Shown: piece by piece, positions 17,040 to 24,826 of the stretch
Numbering within the stretch: position 1 is the stretch's first letter
Layout: the number at the start of each line of letters is the position of its first letter
Assembly (NCBI GenBank): GCA_035546975.1
Contig: DASZVS010000005.1
Span: 1 to 53,883, forward strand
Direction: 5' to 3'
From: JARIHC01 sp035546975
GTDB taxonomy: Bacteria; Patescibacteriota; Saccharimonadia; Saccharimonadales; UBA4665
DNA length: 53,883 nt
Program-made: the position numbers and the translations under genes
Notes under the pieces: model-generated
Databases searched by the model: none
What the model was told of the DNA's origin: nothing
The model's input: only the letters and a program-made list of their open reading frames with translations

Positions 17040-18269
17040 ATGAGCGAGATTTCACCGATTACCAATCGATATCTCGGTGTTATGAGGAGTGCGCACAAAA
17101 CTACTGAGGTTTTCGGCATACCGCTAATTGACACCGACCTAGCGCCGTCCCACGCCCCTTTCGGGCCAGAAAACGGCAGTATTCATGGTTTCTCCCGCCG
17201 CCTGAGTGAGCTTGCCGAGGACATTGACGACGATGAACCGCTCGGCGGCTTCATGAAGCACAATATATACGCGGCACTGCTGGCGATGCCCGTGTTATCG
17301 GGCAAGCTCCGCATCGGCCACGATATCGAATACGCTGACTTCGTCGAACATACCACCGGCATCCGGCCTGAAATGACACCCGAAAGCTCTGACGATCCCG
17401 CGATCGAGAGCCTTGCCGTCCAACGGTACGGGATTGAAGAGGCCGTTGCGAGGCTCGGCTTCAGCTTCCGCCCCGAAGACCGCAGCGCATTCCATGCAGC
17501 TTATGCAATGGATCCGGAAAGCACAGAAGACACTGTCACGTCACTCGTAGAAAAGAGCAAACGCGCCGTAGGAAAGATTATCGGCAATACCATTTTGCAG
17601 GACGAAGGCATGATCTCAGTAAATATTGGTGACTTCGGCGCTTCATGGCAAGCATATGCCAGTGCCGACGAGCATCAAAACCTCTTTGCGGACATCAACG
17701 TTAATCCATCATTCAATCTAAGTGCTGCCGAGGAGGAATTGATAGTTTCGCACGAGCTGGCCCACCTCGCCTCATTCGCCATCAAAAAATCAGCGCTCGC
17801 AAACGGCGATCTCCACCCGGCCGCCGCCCTGGTTTTGGCGTTCTCAAGCATGTACCCGCAACAGGAAGTTATCGCGAGAGTAGCCGAGGCTGAAGTCGTT
17901 TCCGCCCAAGGCGAAGACCCGCTATTCCAATTTTTGGCAAAGCACGGCCGCTACACCGTTGATGTAGGCGTAAACATGATGCTTTTTGCAAATAGTGGCG
18001 CTTCAAAAGAAGAGGTAGAAGAGTACGGGGCTGCGCATTTGCCCTTCCACGATCCTGAGCGGATCAAGCAGCAAGCCAAAGATTTTGCCGATAACCTGCT
18101 CTTCAAAACAGTATTCGCAGTGGATTCCGAGGTTTTGCGCATTGCCCAGAGGATTGCCGCCATGCCGGTAAAAGAAAAACAGAGCTTATTGCAACGCATG
18201 TGCATAGAACCGCTTTCTCCGGCGGAATTACGCAGCCTCGGCTCAGTAAGTATGCCGGCCGCCGGCTAA
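17040..18269 (+). CDS. Cytosolic HExxH metalloprotease-like protein
   Basis: 409 aa without signal peptide or membrane helix. It has a zinc-peptidase motif HELAH at about residues 238-242 in a helix (ELIVSHELAHLASF). A downstream Glu-rich segment near 276-285 (QQEVIARVAEAEVV) may supply the third ligand. The rest is alpha-helical, with an acidic N-terminal third. I could not assign a family. TATAAT at 17016-17021 gives a leader of about 12 nt with no ribosome site. It is the first gene of the plus-strand accessory stretch. Peptidase activity is an inference from the motif only. Confidence 0.8.
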   Translation: MSEISPITNRYLGVMRSAHKTTEVFGIPLIDTDLAPSHAPFGPENGSIHGFSRRLSELAEDIDDDEPLGGFMKHNIYAALLAMPVLSGKLRIGHDIEYADFVEHTTGIRPEMTPESSDDPAIESLAVQRYGIEEAVARLGFSFRPEDRSAFHAAYAMDPESTEDTVTSLVEKSKRAVGKIIGNTILQDEGMISVNIGDFGASWQAYASADEHQNLFADINVNPSFNLSAAEEELIVSHELAHLASFAIKKSALANGDLHPAAALVLAFSSMYPQQEVIARVAEAEVVSAQGEDPLFQFLAKHGRYTVDVGVNMMLFANSGASKEEVEEYGAAHLPFHDPERIKQQAKDFADNLLFKTVFAVDSEVLRIAQRIAAMPVKEKQSLLQRMCIEPLSPAELRSLGSVSMPAAG

Positions 18270-18273
18270 ATAG

Positions 18274-18311
18274 TTGCTATTGCCCGCTAAAATTGCTACT
18301 ATTACCCCTGT
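18274..18311 (+). promoter_or_regulatory. Promoter upstream of tRNA-Asp, shared stable-RNA type
   Basis: TTGCTA (18274-18279), 17-nt spacer, TGcTACTAT (TACTAT 18297-18302), then ACCCCTGT, identical over 21 nt to the tRNA-Val promoter. The tRNA starts about 147 nt later. The leader between holds a hairpin with arms AGAAATGGAAAC and GTTTACATTTCT (one mismatch) and another with arms TTTTGCC and GGCAAAA, and no gene. Confidence 0.6.
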
Positions 18312-18456
18312 CTTTCGTTTGTTTAGGCCACGAAAACCAGAAATGGAAACCAAGGAGCGTTAGCGAATGTTTACATTTCTGAAAGGAGGACCGTAGCGCT
18401 AAATCGAAGTTTTTGCCGAATAAGGCAAAACGAGATAGGCGCGCACGGGACGACGC

Positions 18457-18533
18457 GGGCTCGTAGTGAAGAGGCCTATCACGCCTCCCTGTCACGGAGG
18501 AGATCGCCGGTTCGAATCCGGTCGGGCCCGCCA
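18457..18533 (+). tRNA. tRNA-Asp (anticodon GTC)
   Basis: 77 nt with encoded CCA. Acceptor GGGCTCG pairs with CGGGCCC; anticodon arm CCTCC-CTGTCAC-GGAGG gives GTC; the T arm is GCCGG-TTCGAAT-CCGGT. The antisense ORFs over it are the well-known false proteins seen over tRNA genes. Confidence 0.96.
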
Positions 18534-18720
18534 GTGAAAATTGAAATGCCATCGCCAGATGGTATTTTTATTTTCACCTTGTTGGCCTGGCCAGGCTTGA
18601 ACCGGGTAAGTGAGCAGCAGCGAACGGCCGGTTCGTAAGGAGTGAAGCGCGCAGAAGCTTGCTGCGAGCACTTGAACGACGGAATAGCAGCAAAGCTGCG
18701 TCATCCGGTCGGACTCGCCA
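18516..18720 (+). repeat. Imperfect downstream copy of the tRNA-Asp 3' end
   Basis: ATCCGGTCGGGCCCGCCA (18516-18533) recurs as ATCCGGTCGGACTCGCCA (18703-18720), 16 of 18 identical. The stretch between has the tRNA terminator and a pair GAACCGG/CCGGTTC around 18598-18634, but no gene. Confidence 0.5.
18549..18574 (+). terminator. Terminator after tRNA-Asp
   Basis: Arms CCATC and GATGG around GCCA, extendable by weaker pairs, followed by TATTTTTATTTT. Confidence 0.75.
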
Positions 18721-18725
18721 AGACA

Positions 18726-18754
18726 TTGATATTTTATCATTCTTATGCTATAAT
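18726..18754 (+). promoter_or_regulatory. Promoter, leaderless start of the 18763 gene
   Basis: TTGATA (18726-18731), 17-nt spacer ending TATGC, TATAAT (18749-18754), then 8 nt to the ATG. Confidence 0.7.
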
Positions 18755-18762
18755 TATTATTT

Positions 18763-19194
18763 ATGGCGCACCATTACTCTGCAGAGGGTAGACCAACTCG
18801 CGAAGCCACAACACAGCCGGATTATATGCAAGATTTGTGGCAAGTGGGGCCTAAAAAACCGCTTGGCTATCTTCCTTTAGACACGATTAAACACATTTGC
18901 GACCAAGACGTAGAAGCAGTACGGGAAGCGTGTGAGAGCAGAGGGCTGAAAACTCTACTATTTAGCGAAGATGCATGCACTGTAAGAAGCGGTGCATTAT
19001 ATGTCTATGATCACGACGCCTTGGATGAAATGTTATCCAATAACCTTACTACGCTTGTACGTGCGAACTGGCCTACTGAACCAGAGGCTTTTATTCAGGG
19101 TGTAGCCACAACATTTGCAGAAGATTCTGCTTTATATGAACTGGTTGCGCGGACCTTTGCCGATAAGAGACAAGAATATCAGCAGCCAACATAA
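18763..19194 (+). CDS. Hypothetical cytosolic protein, 143 aa
   Basis: No family was recognised. The protein is soluble, mildly acidic and alpha-helical, with a section LGYLPLDTIKHICDQDVEAV that reads like a short helix-turn-helix or ligand-binding start, and no signal peptide. A near-consensus promoter leaves only 8 nt before the ATG, so translation is probably leaderless. A terminator follows at 19267-19297, making it a single-gene unit. Confidence 0.75.
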   Translation: MAHHYSAEGRPTREATTQPDYMQDLWQVGPKKPLGYLPLDTIKHICDQDVEAVREACESRGLKTLLFSEDACTVRSGALYVYDHDALDEMLSNNLTTLVRANWPTEPEAFIQGVATTFAEDSALYELVARTFADKRQEYQQPT

Positions 19195-19266
19195 GTATTT
19201 TAATTTATAGGGGCTGTTTATCTAAGGTCGACTTGGGCAGCGTGTTACCCGTCACTGCAAAGTTGA

Positions 19267-19297
19267 CCGCCAGATTGTTATATCCTGGCGGGTTTTC
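19267..19297 (+). terminator. Terminator after the 18763 gene
   Basis: Arms CCGCCAG and CTGGCGG around an 11-nt loop, followed by GTTTTC. The T-run is short. Confidence 0.65.
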
Positions 19298-19324
19298 ATA
19301 ATTTCGCCCCCACAACCCACCTAT

Positions 19325-19353
19325 TTGACTTACTAATAATTGTGTTGTATAAT
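19325..19353 (+). promoter_or_regulatory. Promoter, leaderless start of the 19362 gene
   Basis: TTGACT (19325-19330), 17-nt spacer, TATAAT (19348-19353), then 8 nt to the ATG: the same geometry as at 18763. Confidence 0.7.
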
Positions 19354-19361
19354 TCTTATTC

Positions 19362-19739
19362 ATGAATTCTTCCCAAGAGTCTAAAGCACCACTACAAACT
19401 CCTGAATATCAAAAGGCTCACCAATGGTTCGCTGATATACGCGCCTCTCTAGCAGGCGAAACGGAGATAGCTGCCACGGCGAGCTACCTTGCTTCGATTA
19501 ACCTTGCAACTACAGCGGCAGACGACCGCGAGGTGCCTGAACTTCAAATTAGCCCCGACAATGAAAAGTTCCTTCAGGCCTTAGAGCGCAATTTATGGAA
19601 CGAGCACATGCAAGCGCAATACGCCGAACTACAAGACCGCCGGGAAGCATTATTAGCGGCACAAGGCGTTGATATTATTAGGGAGCAGTTCGCCGTCCTC
19701 CAAACAATGCTCGATCAGCCAGAGATTTACCAAGACTAA
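19362..19739 (+). CDS. Hypothetical helical protein, 125 aa
   Basis: Acidic, almost fully alpha-helical protein rich in Ala, Glu and Gln, without signal peptide. The C-terminal half (AQYAELQDRREALLAAQ) has heptad-like spacing and may form a coiled coil. No family was recognised. The leaderless-type promoter lies 8 nt upstream. The next gene begins 22 nt after its stop. Confidence 0.7.
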   Translation: MNSSQESKAPLQTPEYQKAHQWFADIRASLAGETEIAATASYLASINLATTAADDREVPELQISPDNEKFLQALERNLWNEHMQAQYAELQDRREALLAAQGVDIIREQFAVLQTMLDQPEIYQD

Positions 19740-19761
19740 AATAGCCCGGCCCTACTCTACT

Positions 19762-20460
19762 ATGCCGTCTCCCGATTTATCGCCTTCCACCAGACAGCCA
19801 ACTGAATTATTAGACGGCGTGATCGTTGATAGGCTTGCCCCTACACTCCACCTGCAAACCGACGCTGTAGGCGCAGACACCTGGCGGCATCTGATAGATG
19901 TAACCCAAACGGATGGCCATGAACATGGTGTCGCAATAGGCAGATTTAAAGATGGAACATACGTAATCTCAGATGATTTTGCAGATCCTGTTCCGGATGA
20001 TCCTGAGTTTGCCGCCGGTGCCACCCTCTCCATACCTGCATCGCCATTCGGAATTATAAAAGGCTTTATACAAAGAGTTAAAAAAGAAACCCTCGTTCAC
20101 ACACACCCCATGGGACCAGAGCTGGATCATGTGCGCACCACCGTGGTTTCCGATAAAGACATACACCAATTCATGCACTCTGATTACAACGCATCTGTCG
20201 TACTGGACAGAGGCGGAGCCCACTTGCTCGCCCGAACGGGAAGCATACAGTTTAGCGGTGTCGTACCGCCGCCGAACCTCGTTACCGCCGCTACACATGA
20301 AGTCATAGAAGAGGGCGGCGGCAGCATGGATTTGCTCGCACGGGTAGCAGGCCGGCTCTCAAGCTTCGGATTGGGCTATTACTACACATCAGATTTGTCT
20401 CCCCAGGATGGCATTATCGCATTCCAAAATCTAAGAACGGCCGAGATGGCAAAGAATTAG
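19762..20460 (+). CDS. JAB/MPN (JAMM)-like domain protein, tentative
   Basis: 232 aa from ATG 19762; longer in-frame starts run inside the previous gene and are unlikely. LVHTHP (about residues 111-116) followed by SDKDI (about 130-134) has the order H-x-H-P...S-x-x-D of the JAMM zinc motif, but the gap between is about seven residues longer than usual. The segment before it (GVAIGRFKDGTYVISDDF) could supply the usual beta strand. If active, it would be a Zn-dependent isopeptidase-like enzyme; this is uncertain. There is no export signal. TAAAAT at about 19736 may be its -10 box. Confidence 0.7.
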   Translation: MPSPDLSPSTRQPTELLDGVIVDRLAPTLHLQTDAVGADTWRHLIDVTQTDGHEHGVAIGRFKDGTYVISDDFADPVPDDPEFAAGATLSIPASPFGIIKGFIQRVKKETLVHTHPMGPELDHVRTTVVSDKDIHQFMHSDYNASVVLDRGGAHLLARTGSIQFSGVVPPPNLVTAATHEVIEEGGGSMDLLARVAGRLSSFGLGYYYTSDLSPQDGIIAFQNLRTAEMAKN

Positions 20461-20536
20461 CCCAGGCTTCTTTTGCAACAGCCACCACTCCGCTCATGCT
20501 TGCAAAATAAGCACTTGAAATATAAGGTAAGGTACT

Positions 20537-21136
20537 GTGAATTACCCTTCTGCAGCAGAGACAGCCGCACCCGAACCATCCCGAGGTATTGAAGCCATAT
20601 TCAGGCCAGCCCAAGGCGAGGAATTGTTTGCAATGTTTGGCAGGCTGGCAGCACTCGGCGAACACCAAGGTATAACGCTGCCCATCACTCCCGAAGGGGA
20701 TGTAAGCCCGCGGGCTATATTAGTTCAAAGCCGGGAATTGCGTTTTAAGCGGCATGCTCTTAGGCCAGTAGACGTATACGACCCCTACTTCACCCAAGGC
20801 ATCATCGAAGAAGTGCCGCGGTTAAAACAACCCGCAGCCAGCCTCGTAAGTTCCGTCAGCGTACGGCAAAGTAAAAGAGGTGACCATTACATATCGTTAA
20901 GTTTTGGAAAAGAAAGCGCCCAAGAACTTACAGATGAACGCGCCGAAATATGGCAAGCCTTAGAATCCAGAACCAAAAGAAGACTAGACTGGAAAGCATT
21001 CGTACCAGATATGCTTGCCGCCATTGTGAGTAGCAGCGTCGATCCTAAGGTGGGCGAACGTATGGTTGCATTTATGCGGACCCGGTTGCCCTTTGAGGTT
21101 ACTCTCGATCCTGTCTACGATCCCGCTGAAAAATAG
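20537..21136 (+). CDS. Hypothetical protein, 199 aa, GTG start
   Basis: Begins GTG AAT TAC with AAGGTAAGG ending 5 nt upstream, a clear ribosome site that fixes the start. Soluble, mixed alpha/beta, no signal peptide, no recognised domain. A basic centre (RELRFKRHALRP) and a C-terminal helical part are visible. Located in the accessory plus-strand run, 76 nt after the JAMM-like gene. Confidence 0.75.
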   Translation: MNYPSAAETAAPEPSRGIEAIFRPAQGEELFAMFGRLAALGEHQGITLPITPEGDVSPRAILVQSRELRFKRHALRPVDVYDPYFTQGIIEEVPRLKQPAASLVSSVSVRQSKRGDHYISLSFGKESAQELTDERAEIWQALESRTKRRLDWKAFVPDMLAAIVSSSVDPKVGERMVAFMRTRLPFEVTLDPVYDPAEK

Positions 21137-21214
21137 CCTCCTGCCCGTTCCGCTGCGGAGTATCAAGAAGCATGTGCTTGCAATCCATGGTCCTTGCCGT
21201 AATACTTGGATACC

Positions 21215-21655
21215 ATGACAAAGCCCGCCGCAGCGCCAAAACTTGAACTCTGGGCCCAGTACCACACAGTAGGCCCTTACGGTTATGCCGACTCCGACGG
21301 CGACCCGATCAACCGGCCAACGCCGGAAGCGGCCGAAGCGCTCCTGAATCATAGAGATAAGCTTCGAGATATCTGTTGGGTCAATTTCTCATTATTTGCT
21401 GGGGATGGCGATGAGGAACCTGCTTTTAAAGTCGGAGAAAGTATTATTGCCGTTAGACAACAGCGAATCTATTCAGTGAGATTCCGCCCGGTATCCGAAG
21501 TCATCGACAGCGGCGAAATCCCGCCGCACACCGCAAAGTGGCTTGGCTATCTAGCCTCCGGCGACCGAACCGCCGGCCGCAGTTATGACGAGCCCGACCA
21601 GTTCGAAGACCTACTGGCGCTCGCTCAGCAGACCGGCGCCCTGGAACGCAACTAG
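21215..21655 (+). CDS. Hypothetical protein, 146 aa
   Basis: Starts at ATG 21215; a TTG nine bases upstream is the alternative. TTGCAA, 16-nt spacer and TAATAC (21200-21205) leave 9 nt before the ATG, again with no ribosome site. Cytosolic, acidic, with aromatic-rich N-terminus (LELWAQYHTVGPYGY). No domain was recognised. Confidence 0.7.
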   Translation: MTKPAAAPKLELWAQYHTVGPYGYADSDGDPINRPTPEAAEALLNHRDKLRDICWVNFSLFAGDGDEEPAFKVGESIIAVRQQRIYSVRFRPVSEVIDSGEIPPHTAKWLGYLASGDRTAGRSYDEPDQFEDLLALAQQTGALERN

Positions 21656-21675
21656 CCGTTCTGTTTTTTAATAGA

Positions 21676-21704
21676 TTGACAATTTACACTTCTTATGCTA
21701 AAAT
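21676..21704 (+). promoter_or_regulatory. Promoter of the first secreted paralog
   Basis: TTGACA (21676-21681), 17-nt spacer ending TATGC, TAAAAT (21699-21704), 7 nt to the ATG. GGAG in those 7 nt is too close to be a normal ribosome site. Confidence 0.7.
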
Positions 21705-21711
21705 TGGAGTT

Positions 21712-22278
21712 ATGAAAAAATCCATCGAACGTGCCGCCAGCGTGATAGCCGTTACAGCTGCTCTAGCCGCCGGCTCCGCCAAAGCCAATGCCGAAACAGC
21801 ACCTGCGCCGCTCCCCGGCCAGGCGCATGCCGAGAAAGTAGCTAAAAAAATCAGTAATGAACTTTACGATAGGAAAGACTTTCCTAAAGGCGTACCCGTG
21901 CCAGGTATTTTAAATGGCTCAGTTAAAATTAACTTTGAAACGGTCGGTTCAGCCGAATATGAAAATCCGGTTATTCTGAGTGAGAGCCATTCTGCGGCTG
22001 CCACGGAAAAGAACAGCAAGCTCATAAATGGCAGCTGGATCGGCATCCCTACTGCTGACGCCGAAGGCCATGTTGCAATTACGCCCGTGCAAGTTCATGT
22101 AGGTGAACATAACCGCGAAACTACATCCCTCCACCTGTTAGACCCGACTCATACCGTACTTGAAGGCGCCGGCGTTTACGCCGTTCCCGCGCAGAACGGG
22201 CCAGACCAGCTCTGGGGCTTTGACATCCAAAACGGCGATTCCGGAAAATTCCAGATTACTGCCGACGGCATGAAATAA
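21712..22278 (+). CDS. Secreted protein, paralog of the 23315 gene
   Basis: 188 aa. Signal peptide MKKSIERAASVIAVTAALAA with a likely cleavage near ANA-ET (about residue 28). The mature protein shares VAKKI..ELY, GVPVPGILNGSV, NGSWxGxP and VAITPxQ with the protein encoded at 23315, roughly 40 percent by eye. No Cys and no anchor, so it is probably released or held in the envelope. The family is unknown to me. Expected from a strong promoter only 7 nt upstream. A lipoprotein gene separates the two paralogs. Confidence 0.82.
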   Translation: MKKSIERAASVIAVTAALAAGSAKANAETAPAPLPGQAHAEKVAKKISNELYDRKDFPKGVPVPGILNGSVKINFETVGSAEYENPVILSESHSAAATEKNSKLINGSWIGIPTADAEGHVAITPVQVHVGEHNRETTSLHLLDPTHTVLEGAGVYAVPAQNGPDQLWGFDIQNGDSGKFQITADGMK

Positions 22279-22375
22279 CACATAGTGCCGCAAACTAGCA
22301 TAAGGATTCTGCTCATGCTTGCGGTGGCAACCGATCATCTATAAATTTGTATGTAGTTAATCGGGAGCCTTCTGC

Positions 22376-23233
22376 ATGAAGAGTATGGAACTTAAGCAAA
22401 AGTTACGGTCAAAAAAAGCAATTATTCCTGTGGTTGTGGCGCTGGCACTCGCCGGCTGCGGCGGAGAATCTCATGGTGAGTCAACTAAAACGTCCGCTGG
22501 GCCTACGCCCGCAAAAACACTGAACCCTAATAAGAGCGGCCAAGCTCCCGCCGGCGGCAAAATAGGTTACGACGTTTCCTATCCCAACAAAACCAACCTC
22601 CCAAAGCCGGGCGCTTTTGCCATCGTCGGACTTAACGGAATTAACGCTGCCACATTTAATCCTTATTTTAAGCGCCAGATGGCCTGGGCGGAGAAGTCTA
22701 CAGGCGATACTGGCAGCCCTCAGGTTCCGAAAGTTTCTATCTATGTGCACACCGCCAATCCGGGGCCTACCGTTCCCGACTGGCCCACAACTGGCAAAAA
22801 TGCCGCGGGCACTTGCAATGGCGACAACTCTCCGGCGTGCGCCTACCAATACGGTGAGAATCTAGCCCAGAATGACATCGCTCATGAAGGCGATACCAAT
22901 GTAGACACGGTGTGGTTGGACGTAGAAGGAACCGAGGATGGCTATACATGGCAAAAGAGCAAAGCGAGCAACGCAACGGTGCTAGAAGGAATGACACAGG
23001 GCTTTGAAAACCATGGCGACACTGTCGGCATATATTCGGGTACCTATGACTACAACCTCACAATCGGCGGCGTAAAAGAAACTGGCGGCCTGACGGGGCT
23101 GCCGAATTGGATACTCGGCGCGACAACCCTGCACGATGCTAAAGCAAATTGCCACCCTCAGCTAGGTTTTACAGGCAAAATAGTAATGGCGCAAATCGCC
23201 GGGCCAACACTGGACAAAAATATTACGTGTTGA
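22376..23233 (+). CDS. Lipoprotein with glycoside-hydrolase-like (GH25/DUF1906-type) domain
   Basis: 285 aa. Signal peptide with lipobox LALAGC (Cys28 is the lipid site), then a Pro/Thr/Ser linker to about residue 60. The domain has beta strands with IGYDVSYP, TVWLDVEGT (acidic pair typical of GH25-like barrels, near 180), VGIYSGTYDYN and PNWILGATT, ending in Cys. This pattern fits the TIM-barrel glycoside-hydrolase-like family, so a peptidoglycan-directed role is plausible, unproven. GGGAG 8-9 nt upstream supports ATG 22376; ATG 22385 is the alternative. It sits between two secreted paralogs. Confidence 0.82.
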   Translation: MKSMELKQKLRSKKAIIPVVVALALAGCGGESHGESTKTSAGPTPAKTLNPNKSGQAPAGGKIGYDVSYPNKTNLPKPGAFAIVGLNGINAATFNPYFKRQMAWAEKSTGDTGSPQVPKVSIYVHTANPGPTVPDWPTTGKNAAGTCNGDNSPACAYQYGENLAQNDIAHEGDTNVDTVWLDVEGTEDGYTWQKSKASNATVLEGMTQGFENHGDTVGIYSGTYDYNLTIGGVKETGGLTGLPNWILGATTLHDAKANCHPQLGFTGKIVMAQIAGPTLDKNITC

Positions 23234-23260
23234 CATTATTCAGATAAAATAGCCTCTCTG

Positions 23261-23308
23261 TTGACACAATGTTTTAATATGGTAGAATATAAGCATTAAT
23301 TAGGGGAC
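23261..23308 (+). promoter_or_regulatory. Promoter and ribosome site of the second secreted paralog
   Basis: TTGACA (23261-23266), 16-nt spacer, TAGAAT (23283-23288), then a leader with AGGGGA about 8 nt before the ATG at 23315. Unlike its paralog, this gene has a normal leader. Confidence 0.7.
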
Positions 23309-23314
23309 CGTGTC

Positions 23315-23887
23315 ATGAAAAGAACAATTGAACGTGCAACCGCTATCTTGGCAGCCACCGCCAGTATCGCTGCTGGCTCTACTGCCGTTAAGGCCGAAAC
23401 TGCATCAGCTGCTTCGCCTCAGGCCCGTGCAATGAACGTGGCCAAAAAAATTACGAAAGAGCTCTACAATCAAGGTAATTCAAAAGGCGTGCCCGTACCC
23501 GGTATCCTCAACGGCTCGGTTGAAATGGCGGTAGACGCCGGTGCCGAGAAATACACCGTTCGCGACCAATACCCGATCATCTTGGTTGAAAGCCATTCGC
23601 CTAGCGCCATAGAGAACAACCCTAACCTCCTCAATGGCAGCTGGGTCGGCATGCCTGACGCTGTCGGTAATGGCCGGGTTGCTATTACGCCTTACCAGAT
23701 TAAGCTCGGTAAACACAACCAAGAAAACATCACTCTCGATCTGGCCAATAATCATGAGCCAGTCCTCAATGATGGCGCAGGAGTAGAGGCAGTACCCTCA
23801 AACGACGGTATCGACAAAGTCTACGCAATCGACCTTCAGGGCGGCAGCTTCGGCAAACACCTCATCCAGACAGTAGGAGTTAAGTAA
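23315..23887 (+). CDS. Secreted protein, paralog of the 21712 gene
   Basis: 190 aa. Signal peptide MKRTIERATAILAATASIAA with cleavage likely near VKA-ET. The mature part repeats the motifs of the 21712 product (VAKKITKELY, KGVPVPGILNGSV, LLNGSWVGMP, RVAITPYQI, GKHNQEN) but diverges in the C-terminal third. No catalytic motif was identified. It is followed after 8 nt by a two-helix membrane protein, likely in the same transcript. Confidence 0.82.
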   Translation: MKRTIERATAILAATASIAAGSTAVKAETASAASPQARAMNVAKKITKELYNQGNSKGVPVPGILNGSVEMAVDAGAEKYTVRDQYPIILVESHSPSAIENNPNLLNGSWVGMPDAVGNGRVAITPYQIKLGKHNQENITLDLANNHEPVLNDGAGVEAVPSNDGIDKVYAIDLQGGSFGKHLIQTVGVK

Positions 23888-23895
23888 GCGTCTCT

Positions 23896-24267
23896 ATGCC
23901 TCACGTAGCAGAGTCTGTACGAAATTTTGTTAACCCCCCTTACCTTGGCCGCTTAGAAAAAACCGGCCGCACTTTGGCGGCTATAGGCCTGTCGGCTCTC
24001 GCTATTGGCGGCGGTTTGGCGGCAAAGGAAGAGGTTCAAGCCTGGGATGCAAATAACGCCGCCATAAACGCCTCCTCTTACGGGGAAAGTGCACGCGACT
24101 ATTCCTCGGCGGCCAATCACTACACAAAGGTTGCGGAATTTGCGTTGGTCGGCGCGGCCGGAGCCTTCGCGGCTGTCGGCGGCTTTACCATCCGCATCAA
24201 CCAGAGCAAGAAAAAGATTGCAACTAGCCCGAGACCGCACTCGCCTTTTCCAACTATTGAGCAATAG
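23896..24267 (+). CDS. Two-helix membrane protein, 123 aa
   Basis: Hydrophobic segments near residues 24-44 (TLAAIGLSALAIGGGLAA) and 81-100 (AEFALVGAAGAFAAVGGF), with a short outside loop rich in Ala, Asn and Ser. Follows the secreted paralog by 8 nt and precedes the GNAT gene by 6 nt, so it is part of an operon. No family recognised. Confidence 0.72.
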   Translation: MPHVAESVRNFVNPPYLGRLEKTGRTLAAIGLSALAIGGGLAAKEEVQAWDANNAAINASSYGESARDYSSAANHYTKVAEFALVGAAGAFAAVGGFTIRINQSKKKIATSPRPHSPFPTIEQ

Positions 24268-24273
24268 CCTTTT

Positions 24274-24777
24274 ATGTCACGAACACTGAGGCTGGAGACG
24301 GCTCGCCCTGAAGTAACTGTCCGCGAGCTCACCACCATCTATGACGACCGGGCATATTTCGAGGCTATCCACGAAGATAGGCAGCATGTAGACCAATACG
24401 CTAACTTCGTATCGTGGAAGTACCCTACCGTAGAGGCGGTTACGATGGCCCGCCTGACGAACGGGCCAAAGCTCAGGATGGGCATATGGGAAAAAGAAGA
24501 CCTTAAGGGTGCAATTAATGCTCTCCCCAGAGAAAACGGCGAGGCAGAGATAGGCTACTGGTTAAGAAAAAGCGCCGTCGGCCACGGCTACGCCACGCTC
24601 GCCCTCACAGCGCTTACGGCATTTTTGCAGCCGCCATACTCACGCCTATACGCCGAGGTACACCCTGATAACCAGCCAAGTGTAGATGTGCTCAGGCGTT
24701 CGGGATATATAGCTGCTGGAGCGGCTGATAGAGAATGGGGCCCAGCCCTCGTGTTTGAACACGCAGTCACCGATTGA
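24274..24777 (+). CDS. GNAT N-acetyltransferase, RimJ/RimL-like
   Basis: 167 aa. Shows the GNAT core: EIGYWLRKSAVGHGYATLAL covers beta4 and the acetyl-CoA loop (G-H-G-Y-A in place of R-x-x-G-x-G/A), and VHPDNQPSVDVLRRSGY is the conserved C-terminal strand and helix. Such enzymes move an acetyl group from acetyl-CoA to protein N-termini or small amines; the target is unknown. Soluble. Probably co-transcribed with the upstream membrane protein. Confidence 0.88.
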   Translation: MSRTLRLETARPEVTVRELTTIYDDRAYFEAIHEDRQHVDQYANFVSWKYPTVEAVTMARLTNGPKLRMGIWEKEDLKGAINALPRENGEAEIGYWLRKSAVGHGYATLALTALTAFLQPPYSRLYAEVHPDNQPSVDVLRRSGYIAAGAADREWGPALVFEHAVTD

Positions 24778-24803
24778 CAAAATGCTTATGTTGTGGTAAT
24801 ATC
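24775..24803 (+). promoter_or_regulatory. Promoter of the G1 peptidase gene
   Basis: TTGACA overlapping the GNAT stop, 17-nt spacer, TAATAT. The leader carries AAGG about 11 nt before ATG 24827. Confidence 0.6.
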
Positions 24804-24826
24804 TTCCCTGTAAGGCTGTCCTGCCT

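Noticed and set aside
18277..18740. Minus-strand ORFs reading GPTGFEPAISS and RPDSNRRSP
   Set aside because: Classic artefacts read antisense through a tRNA gene and its downstream partial copy.
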